Assembly: GCA_013003465.1 (NCBI GenBank)
Contig: JABDIZ010000385.1
Location: 1 to 14,996 of the forward strand
Source: Rhodothermaceae bacterium
GTDB lineage: Bacteria > Bacteroidota > Rhodothermia > Rhodothermales > Rubricoccaceae
DNA: 14,996 bases
Direction of reading: 5' to 3'
Part shown: piece by piece, positions 7,723 through 14,883 of the stretch
How the letters are laid out: each line of letters starts with the position of its first letter
Position numbering within the stretch: position 1 is the stretch's first letter
Notes under the pieces: model-generated
Databases searched by the model: none
Seen by the model: only the letters and a program-made list of their open reading frames with translations
What the model was told of the DNA's origin: nothing
Translations under genes and position numbers: made by a program

Positions 7723-7734
7723 GGCAGACAGGAG

Positions 7735-10113
7735 CTAGACGAGGGTGTCGGAGAAATCGAAGGCATCGCCGAAGACGACGGTGCCTAGCGCTGAGGTGAA
7801 AACATCGAGGTAGGATTCCTCGATGAAGTGCGGCGCAGGCTGTCCACCGCGCACGTAGTCGTAGATGTACTCGGCGTGGTGATCGGGCTCGGTGATGAGA
7901 ACCGCGCGCTCGGTCACGGGCAGGCTCAGCGCCGCCACCTGCCGCACCCGACTCAGCCCCTCGGCCAGGGCGTCTCCGTCGAGGGTGGTCGGTTCGAGGA
8001 AGAGCCCCACCGTGTCATCGGCATAGCGGTTCGAGTCGTCGCGACGGGCGCCGCCGAGGTCATAGGTGTAGCTGCTGAAGTCGGCGAAGTGGCCTTGCAA
8101 GGCGAGCGGGGCGTCGTGCTCAGCGTGGAGCGTCGTCGAGCCCGCGTAGCGGAAGTCCTCGGACGCGATCCCGCCAGGATCGAGGCTCTGGTAAAGCGGA
8201 CTCTGGTTCGACCGATAGACCACCACCGTCTGCCCGCCTATCGTCGCCGCACACGGGTAGCGCTGCGTGAACGGCGTGGAGGGCAAAGCGACCTCCGGCC
8301 CCCAGGCATCGGCCCCCGCATCGAACACCCGGTGCCAGAGCGACCACCCGTCCGCCCGGTCCGAGGCATAGACCAGATCGAGATCGCCGTCCGGGTTAAC
8401 GAAGGTCGCTGGATCGGCATCGTGGAAGGTGGGTGGGCGAACGGACAGTTCCTCGACAGGCCCCCATCCGGTGGAATCCGCCGCCAGCGTCGACTTTGTG
8501 CGGAAGACGAGCGTCTTGCGCGTCTGCGATGGATCGCCCGTCGCCACCTCCTGCTCCCAAACAACCCAGAGTTGCCGACCCGGAGCATCGAAGGCAATAA
8601 GGCTGGGCCGCCCGGACATCGCCACGGCGTCGCCACCATCCGGCGGGAAGGTCACCGGTGCCGACCATGCACCGTCGAAGCGGGCGTAGCGCAGTGCCCA
8701 GCCGTGCCCGTCGTGCTCCATCCAGCATAGCCAGAGCTGTCCGGCGGCGTCCACGGTGGCGCTCGGGAAGCGCCGCGCGCCGTCCGGCGTCCCGAACGTC
8801 TCGGCGTCACCCCACACGCCCGCAGCATCGCGGATGCGGAGCCGGACACTCCAGTGGTCGTGGGCGGTATCGTAAGCTGACCAGAAGAGCCAGAGCGAAC
8901 CATCGGGCCGCGCCGCGAGCGCGGGGTAGCGGTCGAGCGGACGCCCCTCCGTCAGCGGGATGCTGGAGGCCCAGCCCTCGCCGGCGCGGCGCGCCTTCAC
9001 CCAGATCCCCCAGCGGTTCATACGGAAGGTGTGGTATGCGAGCCACGTCGTCCCGTCGGCGGTAGTGGTGAGGGCCGGGCGCCCGGTGACGGCTGTGTCG
9101 AGCACGAGCGGCTGCACTGGCTCGGACCAGGCCACACCATCATGCTCCCGTAGCCAGAGCGTCAGGCCGGGCGGATCGTTGGAGCGGAAGACGTTGTGGA
9201 GGAACTCCTTGACGCGGCTCCCCCACCCGACGGCGTGCTGCGTCCGAATCATGGCACTCGGGATACCGCCCGTAAGGCGAAAGAGCGCAGACGCGTACTT
9301 GATCTCGTGGCGCTGTTTGGGGATCGGCGCATCGAAGCTGAGGTCCCAACCAATCCACTGGGCGAGCAGCGGGAGGGCGCGCGCATCGACCTGATCCACG
9401 TCGTGGAGGTCGCGGAGCCCCTCGGCTCCGGTTCGCATCAGATCGAGCGCGGTGCCGAACAGCGCCAGGAAGCGCTCCAGTTGCCCCGCCGCCCCGACGT
9501 TTTCAGGCATCGCCTCGGTGCCAGGCACCAGCGGAAACGCGCGCGTGTCGTACTGCCGATGGATGCCTGGCATCAGCGCATAGAGCTGGCGTTCCAGACG
9601 GTAGCGCTCCCCCGCCCGCGCGGTAGCACGTAACACACCCGGCTCGGGCACCAACACGGAGCTCTCCGCGAGGTAGTAGTAGGGCACGTTCGGGATGAGC
9701 CCGCCAATGGACACCCCGTGGTCCAGCACCTCGACCTGCTGTTCCAGCGGCCGATTGGCGTCATCGAAGCGGGTCGTCGTTGTGCGGCGTAGCACCTCCA
9801 CCACCCGAAGGCCCACGGGCTGACTCGCCGTCTCAACGAGGCGCACCACCCGGTCGGTCTCTTCGTGCCACTCGTCGGGTGCCACGGCGCTGAGGGTGCT
9901 CCCGGCAGGCGGGAAGGCGGTCGAGTCGTACACCCCGAAGGGGTCGGGCTGGCCGGGTTCCGGGGGCACGAACTGGAAGTCGCGCTCCTTGCGGCGGATG
10001 CGGACGGCGGGCACAGCCGCGAGCGTCTCGCCCTCGGCGAACGTGAACGTCCACGCCAGCCGAATGCGGCGACCGATGAGATCGGCCTCTGCGAGGAAGG
10101 CATGCATCCTCAT
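7735..10113 (-). CDS. gpI/Afp12-like baseplate wedge protein with inserted six-bladed beta-propeller
   Basis: The product has 792 residues. Residues 1-155 form an N-terminal beta-rich domain ending in the strand-rich PNVPYYYLAESSVLVPE. Residues about 168-325 are the P2 gpI-like tail domain: RQLYALMPGIHRQYD, ERFLALFGTALDLM, LPLLAQWIGWDLSFD and the ALFRLTGGI repeat. Residues about 326-645 hold six repeats of about 50 residues with the pattern W..P..L, (R/P)PA, DG.LWL.W, W.L..R, as in BNR/sialidase-type propellers. Residues 646-792 resume the eCIS pattern FRYAGSTTLHAEHDAPLALQ, GLFLEPTT, SLPVTERAVLI. The start is fixed by an AGGAGG 7 bp upstream, and the ATG overlaps the gpJ stop (ATGA), which implies coupled translation. 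It builds the outer baseplate wedge. The propeller probably faces outward and may bind a ligand or a fibre; I cannot tell whether it has catalytic residues. Confidence 0.88.
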   Translation of the reverse strand: MRMHAFLAEADLIGRRIRLAWTFTFAEGETLAAVPAVRIRRKERDFQFVPPEPGQPDPFGVYDSTAFPPAGSTLSAVAPDEWHEETDRVVRLVETASQPVGLRVVEVLRRTTTTRFDDANRPLEQQVEVLDHGVSIGGLIPNVPYYYLAESSVLVPEPGVLRATARAGERYRLERQLYALMPGIHRQYDTRAFPLVPGTEAMPENVGAAGQLERFLALFGTALDLMRTGAEGLRDLHDVDQVDARALPLLAQWIGWDLSFDAPIPKQRHEIKYASALFRLTGGIPSAMIRTQHAVGWGSRVKEFLHNVFRSNDPPGLTLWLREHDGVAWSEPVQPLVLDTAVTGRPALTTTADGTTWLAYHTFRMNRWGIWVKARRAGEGWASSIPLTEGRPLDRYPALAARPDGSLWLFWSAYDTAHDHWSVRLRIRDAAGVWGDAETFGTPDGARRFPSATVDAAGQLWLCWMEHDGHGWALRYARFDGAWSAPVTFPPDGGDAVAMSGRPSLIAFDAPGRQLWVVWEQEVATGDPSQTRKTLVFRTKSTLAADSTGWGPVEELSVRPPTFHDADPATFVNPDGDLDLVYASDRADGWSLWHRVFDAGADAWGPEVALPSTPFTQRYPCAATIGGQTVVVYRSNQSPLYQSLDPGGIASEDFRYAGSTTLHAEHDAPLALQGHFADFSSYTYDLGGARRDDSNRYADDTVGLFLEPTTLDGDALAEGLSRVRQVAALSLPVTERAVLITEPDHHAEYIYDYVRGGQPAPHFIEESYLDVFTSALGTVVFGDAFDFSDTLV
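8179..9138 (-). repeat. Six approx. 50-aa beta-propeller blade repeats inside the gpI-like gene
   Basis: Encodes residues 326-645. Repeat cores are TADGTTWLAYHT, RPDGSLWLFWSA, DAAGQLWLCWME, APGRQLWVVWEQ, NPDGDLDLVYAS and a last, poorer copy at IGGQTVVVYRSN. Each is preceded by a W..P segment and followed by a W-containing strand ending in R. Six copies match the number of blades in a sialidase-like propeller. Confidence 0.78.
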
Positions 10114-11723
10114 GGCGTGACCTCCTCCCGGATGGTGATCTGAAGCACGCCCAGCGCCGGGATCTCGAAATCGGCCAGTTCGATGCGCCCCTCAGCAACC
10201 ACCTCTACCTGCAACGCGCGCCGAACGACTTCGGGCAGGTCATCCACGGTTACTGCACCAAACTCGTCCAGCACGGCCTGCACCTCATCGGCGGGGCCGT
10301 CGGCGCGACGGAAGCGCGTGACGGTCGCGGCGAAAACACCTTCGAGAGCCTCTACGGCCTCGTAGATCTTGCTGAGGTAGACGGGCTGCGCGAACGTGAC
10401 GCGCGCGAAGTGGAGCAGATCGCGCACGGCCGCCTCGGCGCGCTGCCGCACGTCCTCGGGGTCGTAATGGTGGGCCGCTACGACTTCCAGGCTGATGTCC
10501 ACTCCGATGCACAGGGCGTCGTGGATGTAGACGATGGTCCCGGCCATGCGCTTGTCTTCGAAGTACGCGATGAGGCGGGTGCGGAGGTCGTCGGGAACGG
10601 GACGGCAGGTATCTCCCTCCGGCGCGACGTACAGGTCGATGCGGTGCGGCCCCTGGCTGCGCGCCCGCACCTTCGCCACGCCTCCGGCGGCGTGGGTGAG
10701 CGCCACGTAATCCCCGGCCGTCACGGCGCGGCGTTGCGCCCGGAACGAGAGCGGCCCGAAGCGCACCGCGTGCTCCATCGACTCGGCGTCGCGCCCGCCC
10801 GCCGCCGCCTGCGGATTGGTGACACGCAGCAACCCGGGGAGTGCCGTCTCGGCACGGGTGATGGTGTCCACGGGCACATTCCCGATGATACCCCCACCGA
10901 CACGGTACGTCGCCTCCAGGTTGCTCGCCCCGATAGGAAAGCGGCGCCCATACACTCCGTCGCCAGAGACCGCCCAGGCCTCTCCCAGTTCGTCAACCTG
11001 TACGACGTAGGCGCGGTCTTCTGGCCCCGAAAGGAGCACGCGTCCTTCGGCATCGTGATGATAGAGCAAGGTTTCGCGCTGCTCCCAGGTAATCCACGTC
11101 GCGCCCTCGCGCACGCGGAGCACAAGGCTCCCTGGAATGAGGGGGCGCTGTGCCAGCCGGAAGCGCTGGTTGGGTTCGCCTGTAGACGAACCGAGGATCT
11201 CGGCGCTGACCAGGCGGCTGTGCCGAACCGGTAGCCCGGCATATATACGCTCGCCGTCCGCGTTCTCGGTCACCTGCCCCCCCGCCGGTTCGAGGTCGAT
11301 CAATACATCGGGGCCGAGGTACTCAAACGTGAGCGGTGTGCCGTCGGCAGCCGTGGCGGAGAAGACCGCGCCCTGCGGTACAGTCACGGCCGTTGGATCG
11401 CCGGGCTCTGGCGCCTCGAAGGTGAGCGTCAGGTCCGCTGCCGCCGCCACGGCTCCGCCCAGCTCGTAGCCGATGAGCCGGAGGTGATGCATCACGCTGC
11501 GCCGCTCAATGGCCGTCGGCAAAAACGCCTCGTTCGCTAGGCGGTCCTGATAGTACAGGACGATGTCGCCCATGTAGGCGAACAGATCCACCAGCAGCGC
11601 ACCCGAATCGTTGGACGATTGGTCCGTCCACTCCGGCAGACGGAGACGGGCCTGCTCCAGCAGCGCACGGCGCAGCGAAGCGTAGTCCTTGTCGGTGTAG
11701 TCGATGACCGGAAGCGTCGTCAT
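10110..11723 (-). CDS. Baseplate J / gp6-like wedge protein (Afp11-like)
   Basis: The product has 537 residues. The N-terminus DYTDKDYASLRRALLEQA, then NDSGALLVDLFAYMGD and the LANEAFLPTA...RRSVMHHLRLIGY helix, is the classic opening of baseplate J family proteins. Middle segments VGGGIIGNVPVDTI, GGRDAESMEHAVR, RAVTAGDYVALT and VAKVRA are family hallmarks, and the C-terminal half has the ALCIGVDISLEVV...QPVYLSKIYEAVEALEGV pattern. In phages and contractile injection systems this protein dimerises into the baseplate wedge with gpI/gp7 and gp25, and triggers sheath contraction. Its length is in the range seen for gpJ-like proteins of eCIS loci. It follows gp25 by 16 bp and its stop overlaps the gpI-like start, so wedge components are made in sequence. 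No oddities noted beyond a lack of Shine-Dalgarno. Confidence 0.93.
   Translation of the reverse strand: MTTLPVIDYTDKDYASLRRALLEQARLRLPEWTDQSSNDSGALLVDLFAYMGDIVLYYQDRLANEAFLPTAIERRSVMHHLRLIGYELGGAVAAAADLTLTFEAPEPGDPTAVTVPQGAVFSATAADGTPLTFEYLGPDVLIDLEPAGGQVTENADGERIYAGLPVRHSRLVSAEILGSSTGEPNQRFRLAQRPLIPGSLVLRVREGATWITWEQRETLLYHHDAEGRVLLSGPEDRAYVVQVDELGEAWAVSGDGVYGRRFPIGASNLEATYRVGGGIIGNVPVDTITRAETALPGLLRVTNPQAAAGGRDAESMEHAVRFGPLSFRAQRRAVTAGDYVALTHAAGGVAKVRARSQGPHRIDLYVAPEGDTCRPVPDDLRTRLIAYFEDKRMAGTIVYIHDALCIGVDISLEVVAAHHYDPEDVRQRAEAAVRDLLHFARVTFAQPVYLSKIYEAVEALEGVFAATVTRFRRADGPADEVQAVLDEFGAVTVDDLPEVVRRALQVEVVAEGRIELADFEIPALGVLQITIREEVTP
10121..10126 (-). promoter_or_regulatory. Strong Shine-Dalgarno for the gpI-like gene
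   Basis: AGGAGG on the minus strand, 7 bp before the ATG at 10113 and 13 bp before the in-frame ATG at 10107, so it favours the first ATG. It lies within the end of the gpJ coding region, next to the ATGA overlap. Most other genes of the operon have no comparable site. Confidence 0.7.
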
Positions 11724-11739
11724 GGCACTGCAGGCAAGG

Positions 11740-12111
11740 TCAGCGGAGCGGTATGATCTGGTCCGCCCCGGCTGCTGGGAGCCCGGTCAGGACGTAGGAG
11801 AGGTGGAGATGGAGTTCGCCCTCGAACTTCCGAGGCTGCACCCCCGTTACGAGGAGGCGCGGCTCCCAGCGGAGCACAGCCTGAACCGCCTGGCGTTGGG
11901 CGAGGTCAACGAGCACGGCATCGTTGGGATCATGCACGAGCCCCGCCAGGGGCGTTCCGTAGTCCGGGAGCATGGGCCGCTCGCCCAGACGCGTGCCCAG
12001 GAGCACCCGTACGTTCTGGCGGAGCTTGTTGAATTCGCTCTCCGTCGCTACGCCCCCGGTGGCGGGGTCGATGCGAAACGGGAAGGCAATACCGCGGATC
12101 TGGTCAGCCAT
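11740..12111 (-). CDS. gp25 family baseplate wedge protein (Afp9-like)
   Basis: I start at the ATG at 12111 (MADQIRGIAFPFRIDPATGG, 123 residues); the longer open frame adds 58 unconserved Arg-rich residues overlapping the upstream gene. Family features are clear: an N-terminal GIAFPFRID segment, the LGTRLGERPMLPDYGTPL core, and the helix ending in WEPRLLVTGV, which contains the Glu-Pro-Arg (EPR) signature conserved in gp25 and TssE. Known gp25 proteins join the gp6/gp7-like wedge heterotrimer and nucleate sheath assembly by a handshake with the first sheath disc. Length is normal. It sits 5 bp after the 78-aa gene and 16 bp before gpJ, the usual gp25-gpJ-gpI order. Confidence 0.95.
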   Translation of the reverse strand: MADQIRGIAFPFRIDPATGGVATESEFNKLRQNVRVLLGTRLGERPMLPDYGTPLAGLVHDPNDAVLVDLAQRQAVQAVLRWEPRLLVTGVQPRKFEGELHLHLSYVLTGLPAAGADQIIPLR

Positions 12112-12116
12112 AGCAA

Positions 12117-12353
12117 TTACTGGAGGGCAATGGAGCCGGTTTGGGTGCCGGTCCCGGCTCCCGTCGCCGGGTTGCCGTTGACCGTGTCGAGCGAGACAGA
12201 AGTCTGGAGGCCGCTGACGCGCCCGCCGCGCACGTAGGCATCGATGGCATCGGCGAGGGCACCGGCGACCTCTTCTGCGCCCCACTCCTCCTCCTTCGCC
12301 GCTTCGAAGGCGGCGAGCAGGTCATCGCGGAGTGTATTGCGGTCGAGGGCCAT
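12117..12353 (-). CDS. Small eCIS operon protein, unknown function (78 aa)
   Basis: The product has 78 residues in two parts. The first half (about 1-43) is helical and acidic: NTLRDDLLAAFEAAKEEEW, then VAGALADAIDAYVRGG. The second half is Gly/Thr-rich and probably beta: VSGLQTSVSLDTVNG, then TGAGTGTQTGSIALQ to the end. I recognise this overall layout (short helix pair ending in ADAIDAYVRGG, then a Gly-Thr strand) from small proteins next to spike genes in tail-like loci, but I cannot name the family. It lies 3 bp after the proline-repeat gene and 5 bp before gp25, so it is made with the spike and wedge parts. A structural or assembly role in the baseplate is inferred from position only. Confidence 0.7.
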   Translation of the reverse strand: MALDRNTLRDDLLAAFEAAKEEEWGAEEVAGALADAIDAYVRGGRVSGLQTSVSLDTVNGNPATGAGTGTQTGSIALQ

Positions 12354-12356
12354 GAG

Positions 12357-12599
12357 TCAGTCGAGCGGACAGGCAGGGATGGCGGGGAGTTCAGGTAGAG
12401 CGGGCAGCGCCGGGATGGCAGGTAGCCCCGGAATCGCTGGCAAGGGAATGGCGAGCGAGGGCAACGGCAGCACCGCCGGGAGGTCGGGCAGCGAGGGCAG
12501 TTCCGGCATCGCGGGCAACGCCGGGATGGCAGGCAGCCCCGGAATCGCCGGGAGCGGCACCGCGAGAGACGGAAGAGCAGGGAAACTGCAGGCGCTCAT
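12357..12599 (-). CDS. Proline triplet-repeat protein in the spike-tip (PAAR) position
   Basis: The product has 80 residues, of which 24 are Pro. From residue 15 on it is almost entirely hydrophobic-Pro-small triplets (LPAIPGLPAIPALPA). It is built from two near-identical 30-residue units, residues 9-38 and 46-75, offset by 37 residues. Cysteines occur only at 4 and 77, framing the repeats, with CS near the start and CPLD at the end. There is no signal peptide, membrane segment or charge cluster. Regular triplets suggest a polyproline-II rod or a trimeric bundle. It lies between the gpV-like spike (5 bp upstream) and the 78-aa gene; no PAAR protein is visible in the window, and PAAR genes usually lie near this place. 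A spike-tip or spike-associated role is therefore an attractive guess. It is a real gene because the packing of its neighbours leaves room only for it and the frame is intact despite the repeats. Confidence 0.75.
   Translation of the reverse strand: MSACSFPALPSLAVPLPAIPGLPAIPALPAMPELPSLPDLPAVLPLPSLAIPLPAIPGLPAIPALPALPELPAIPACPLD
12375..12575 (-). repeat. Two 90-bp direct repeat units with 111-bp period
   Basis: The units at 12486-12575 and 12375-12464 encode residues 9-38 and 46-75 of the proline triplet protein. Third-position changes separate the copies (for example the GGTAGC/GGCAGC difference on the plus strand), and a few amino acids differ (V/I, M/L, SL/AI). This suggests an old internal duplication kept under coding constraint. 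Confidence 0.8.
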
Positions 12600-12604
12600 A
12601 ACAG

Positions 12605-13414
12605 CTACTTGATGACGACGGAACTGGTCAGCCCGGTACCCGGACCGAGCGGCGGAACAGCAGGCGGGATCGGCGGCCCCGACGGCCCGACGCCTGTAGC
12701 GTGTGTGTGGAACACGAAGGCATTCCAGAGCTGCGAGAACGTCTGTCCGAGCACAGCAGGCTCCATCGCGTCCTTGCCCAACGCGACGCTCGTGCCTTCC
12801 AGCACGATGTTCGTTGCGATCAAGCGGGCCGTGTCCCCCGTGAGTTGGAGCGTGGCCGCCCCCTCGTTGTTGACGAGGGACACGCCATCGGCGGTCAGGC
12901 GCAGAAAGTTGCCGTGTTGCTCAACGAGCGTGGTCTCTTCGTCGGTCGCGTTGAGGAAGAGGTGCGAGCCCTTGTTGTTCGAGATCAGCACGCCGCCGTC
13001 CTTGTCGATGGCGAGAAAGGCGTTCTCCTTGTGGCGAATCACGACCTTCTCCTCCCCCTCCTCGTCCAGAAACTCGACCGTGTGCCCGGACGGCGTCTGG
13101 ATGACCCGGTTGACCGGCGGGTCCTGCTGGGCCTCGGCAGGCACGGTGCCCGAGGGGTACCACATCCCGACCCACAGCGCGTAGTTCGGATCGCCCGCCT
13201 CGAACTCCACCCACACCTTCGCCCCGACCGGCGGCACGAAGAAGTGCCCGGTGGGGAAGCACGGGCGTGCCCGCACCGTCAGTTCCGGCCCGAACACGGG
13301 TGGGACGCGCACGGTGATCCGCCCGAGTTGCTCCTCGTCGGCAATGTCGGTCACTTCGCCGCTGTACTTGCCGTAGAACTTTCCGGCGTGGCGTTGGAGA
13401 TCAGGGTGCAGCAT
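12605..13414 (-). CDS. gpV/gp5-like baseplate spike protein with HxH tip motif
   Basis: The product has 269 residues. An N-terminal OB-fold-like domain (about 12-90) starts YGKYSGEVTDIADEEQLGRI and contains PPVFGPELTVRARPCFP and PVGAKVWVEFEAGDPNYALWVGMW, the VgrG/gp5/gpV hallmark. Residues about 105-225 are short alternating strands (TVEFLDEEGEEKVVIRH, NAFLAIDKDGGVLISNN, LRLTADGVSLVNNEG), as in the trimeric beta-helix of spikes. Near the end, His236-Thr-His238 is followed by ATGVGPSGPPIPP; in P2 gpV and phi92 spikes an HxH motif near the tip binds iron. The protein thus probably forms the membrane-piercing needle on top of the gpD-like hub encoded just upstream (4-bp gap). In Afp/PVC the hub and spike are fused in one protein (Afp8); here they are separate, as in P2. 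Confidence 0.93.
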   Translation of the reverse strand: MLHPDLQRHAGKFYGKYSGEVTDIADEEQLGRITVRVPPVFGPELTVRARPCFPTGHFFVPPVGAKVWVEFEAGDPNYALWVGMWYPSGTVPAEAQQDPPVNRVIQTPSGHTVEFLDEEGEEKVVIRHKENAFLAIDKDGGVLISNNKGSHLFLNATDEETTLVEQHGNFLRLTADGVSLVNNEGAATLQLTGDTARLIATNIVLEGTSVALGKDAMEPAVLGQTFSQLWNAFVFHTHATGVGPSGPPIPPAVPPLGPGTGLTSSVVIK

Positions 13415-13418
13415 AGGA

Positions 13419-14528
13419 CTAGCGGGTCACCACAAACTGCGTGAGGTAGGAGGCGCCCCGGACGACATGGCGAGCCTGCTCGACGTACCACGGCCCGTCG
13501 GCCCAGGCGCCGATGCCGCCGAGGGTGAGCATGGACTTGGCGCGGAGCAGCGGCATCCCCGGAGCGACGCCCGTGCCGTACCATCCCTGCGTGCGGGTGG
13601 GGTCGGCGCGCTTGGCGCGGCTGCGCAGCGCGGGGTCGGAGGGCACGCCGGTCAGCGTTGTGATCGGGCGTTGGTCGGCTGGGTTGCCGGACTGGCTGGC
13701 CGCCAGTTCCCCGGCAGCCTGGTAACGCGCGGGCAGATCCGAACCTCCCCGGCCGAGGAGATCGGCCTGTGCCGTGTCGGCGGCCACCGGCGGATCGGGC
13801 AGGGCAGGAGCCCCAGCGGCGGTCAGCATCTCGCCCGATACGGGATCGATGATCGTGACATGGCGCTGCGGCGTGGCCTGGGCGGCAGCGCGCTTGTAGC
13901 TGAAGGCGAGAAGCGAGCCGTTGCCGTTGCGGTAGTCGAGTTCGCCGATGGGCTCGGTGCCGGTGAGCGTCTGCGCCGAGACGAAGTAAAACTTCGAGGC
14001 GTCCTCGTTGTATTCGACGAAGGCGTAGGCGCCCTGCTCGCGCGCAATGCGCTGGAGGAAAAGCCAGTCCGTCTCCGCGCTCTGACGCAACGGCGCCGCC
14101 TCGGTAAACTCGGGGTCCTCGGTTACCGTCACCGCCCCGATGGGCAACGCGTACGCCGTCACCACAGCCTGCACGATGGCGCTAAGTGTACCCACGTGGT
14201 TCACCGAGCGCGCCTCGCGGTTCATCTGGTACGAGAGGTCGAACGCGATGAGCGTCACGTAGCGCTGCCCGTTCGGTCCGGCATAGCCACGCACGCGCGT
14301 CACCGTCCCGTCGAAGACGACGGCGTGCAACCCGGTCCAGCCGAGGTCGATCTGCAAGGACCAGCCCTCGCGTACAAAGTCGGTGTAGGGCCGATGCGGA
14401 TCGGGAACGACGAGCGTAGCCTTATCAATCAGGCGGTCGCCATCCTCGATGAGCACGGCGGACACATCGAGCGCAAGATCCTGATCCTGCGTGCGGACGC
14501 TGAGGTATGGAGCGTGCGGATCTGGCAT
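13419..14528 (-). CDS. gpD/gp27-like baseplate hub protein (phage late control D family)
   Basis: The product has 369 residues. The N-terminal beta domain (PYLSVRTQDQDLALDVSAVLIED) and the later segments YVTLIAFDLSYQMNREAR, LRQSAETDWLFLQRIAREQG with AYAFVEY match the late control D/gp27 family. In P2-like phages and eCIS the protein forms the trimeric hub that joins the six-fold tube to the three-fold spike. The C-terminal part (about 230-369) contains an Ala/Pro/Asp-rich linker and a last beta domain with LTLGGIGAWADGPWYVEQ. Length is typical. The LysM gene lies 14 bp upstream and the spike gene 4 bp downstream, as in canonical Afp7-Afp8 order. No toxin or extension domain is attached. Confidence 0.93.
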   Translation of the reverse strand: MPDPHAPYLSVRTQDQDLALDVSAVLIEDGDRLIDKATLVVPDPHRPYTDFVREGWSLQIDLGWTGLHAVVFDGTVTRVRGYAGPNGQRYVTLIAFDLSYQMNREARSVNHVGTLSAIVQAVVTAYALPIGAVTVTEDPEFTEAAPLRQSAETDWLFLQRIAREQGAYAFVEYNEDASKFYFVSAQTLTGTEPIGELDYRNGNGSLLAFSYKRAAAQATPQRHVTIIDPVSGEMLTAAGAPALPDPPVAADTAQADLLGRGGSDLPARYQAAGELAASQSGNPADQRPITTLTGVPSDPALRSRAKRADPTRTQGWYGTGVAPGMPLLRAKSMLTLGGIGAWADGPWYVEQARHVVRGASYLTQFVVTR

Positions 14529-14542
14529 GAAATCCGATCAGA

Positions 14543-14872
14543 TCAGAGCGTGCGGGAGCGCTCGACACGGCCTGCGTCGGCGGTGGAAGGGATGACGAGG
14601 ATGCTGCCTGTGTCGAAATCCAGCGGAAACACGCGCGGGTTCATGTCGGCGATGCGCCACCATGCCGACGGGTCGCCGACGTAGCGGACGGCGAGGGCAG
14701 GCAGGTCTTCGCGCCCGGTGAGCAGGTGGCGGCGCTGCAAGCCGAGTTCCTCAGGCGAGAGCGGCGGTGGCGCAGCCAGGCGCAGCCCGACAGCGGCTTG
14801 CATCCGCCCCTGAGCGTCCGGCGCGTCGTAGCGCGCGGCCTGGGCATAGCGGGAGTTAGAAGCGACGGGCAT
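14543..14872 (-). CDS. LysM domain baseplate protein, gp53/Afp7-like
   Basis: The product has 109 residues. A single LysM domain fills about 51-96: LTGREDLPALAVRYVGD, PSAWWRIADMNPR, then GSILVIPS. The N-terminal half (about 1-48) is a short, mostly unstructured arm with APPPLSPEEL. In phages and eCIS, gp53/Afp7 proteins use LysM to clamp neighbouring wedges around the hub, not to bind peptidoglycan. A GAGGAA sequence 5 bp before the ATG at 14872 overlaps the stop of the preceding gene (gap 9 bp), one of only two clear Shine-Dalgarno sites in this operon. Length is short but within the range for this role. Confidence 0.92.
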   Translation of the reverse strand: MPVASNSRYAQAARYDAPDAQGRMQAAVGLRLAAPPPLSPEELGLQRRHLLTGREDLPALAVRYVGDPSAWWRIADMNPRVFPLDFDTGSILVIPSTADAGRVERSRTL

Positions 14873-14877
14873 GACGA

Positions 14878-14883
14878 TTCCTC
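14878..14883 (-). promoter_or_regulatory. Shine-Dalgarno of the LysM gene overlapping the upstream stop
   Basis: GAGGAA on the minus strand, 5 bp before the ATG at 14872. It shares bases with the TGA of the preceding gene (14882-14884), so termination and re-initiation may be coupled. Confidence 0.6.

Noticed and set aside
12112..12285. 58-residue extension of gp25
   Set aside because: Arg/Cys-rich, overlaps the 78-aa gene, and the family's normal N-terminus begins at the ATG at 12111.
12244..12612. Plus-strand open frame with collagen-like Gly-x-x repeats
   Set aside because: It is the complement of the Pro-triplet repeats (CCN codons read as GGN); it crosses three gene boundaries on the other strand and has no support as a gene.
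13467..14684. Plus-strand open frame (405 codons) opposite the gpD-like and LysM genes
   Set aside because: Spans two well-supported genes on the other strand and shows only Arg/Gly/Val-rich shadow composition.
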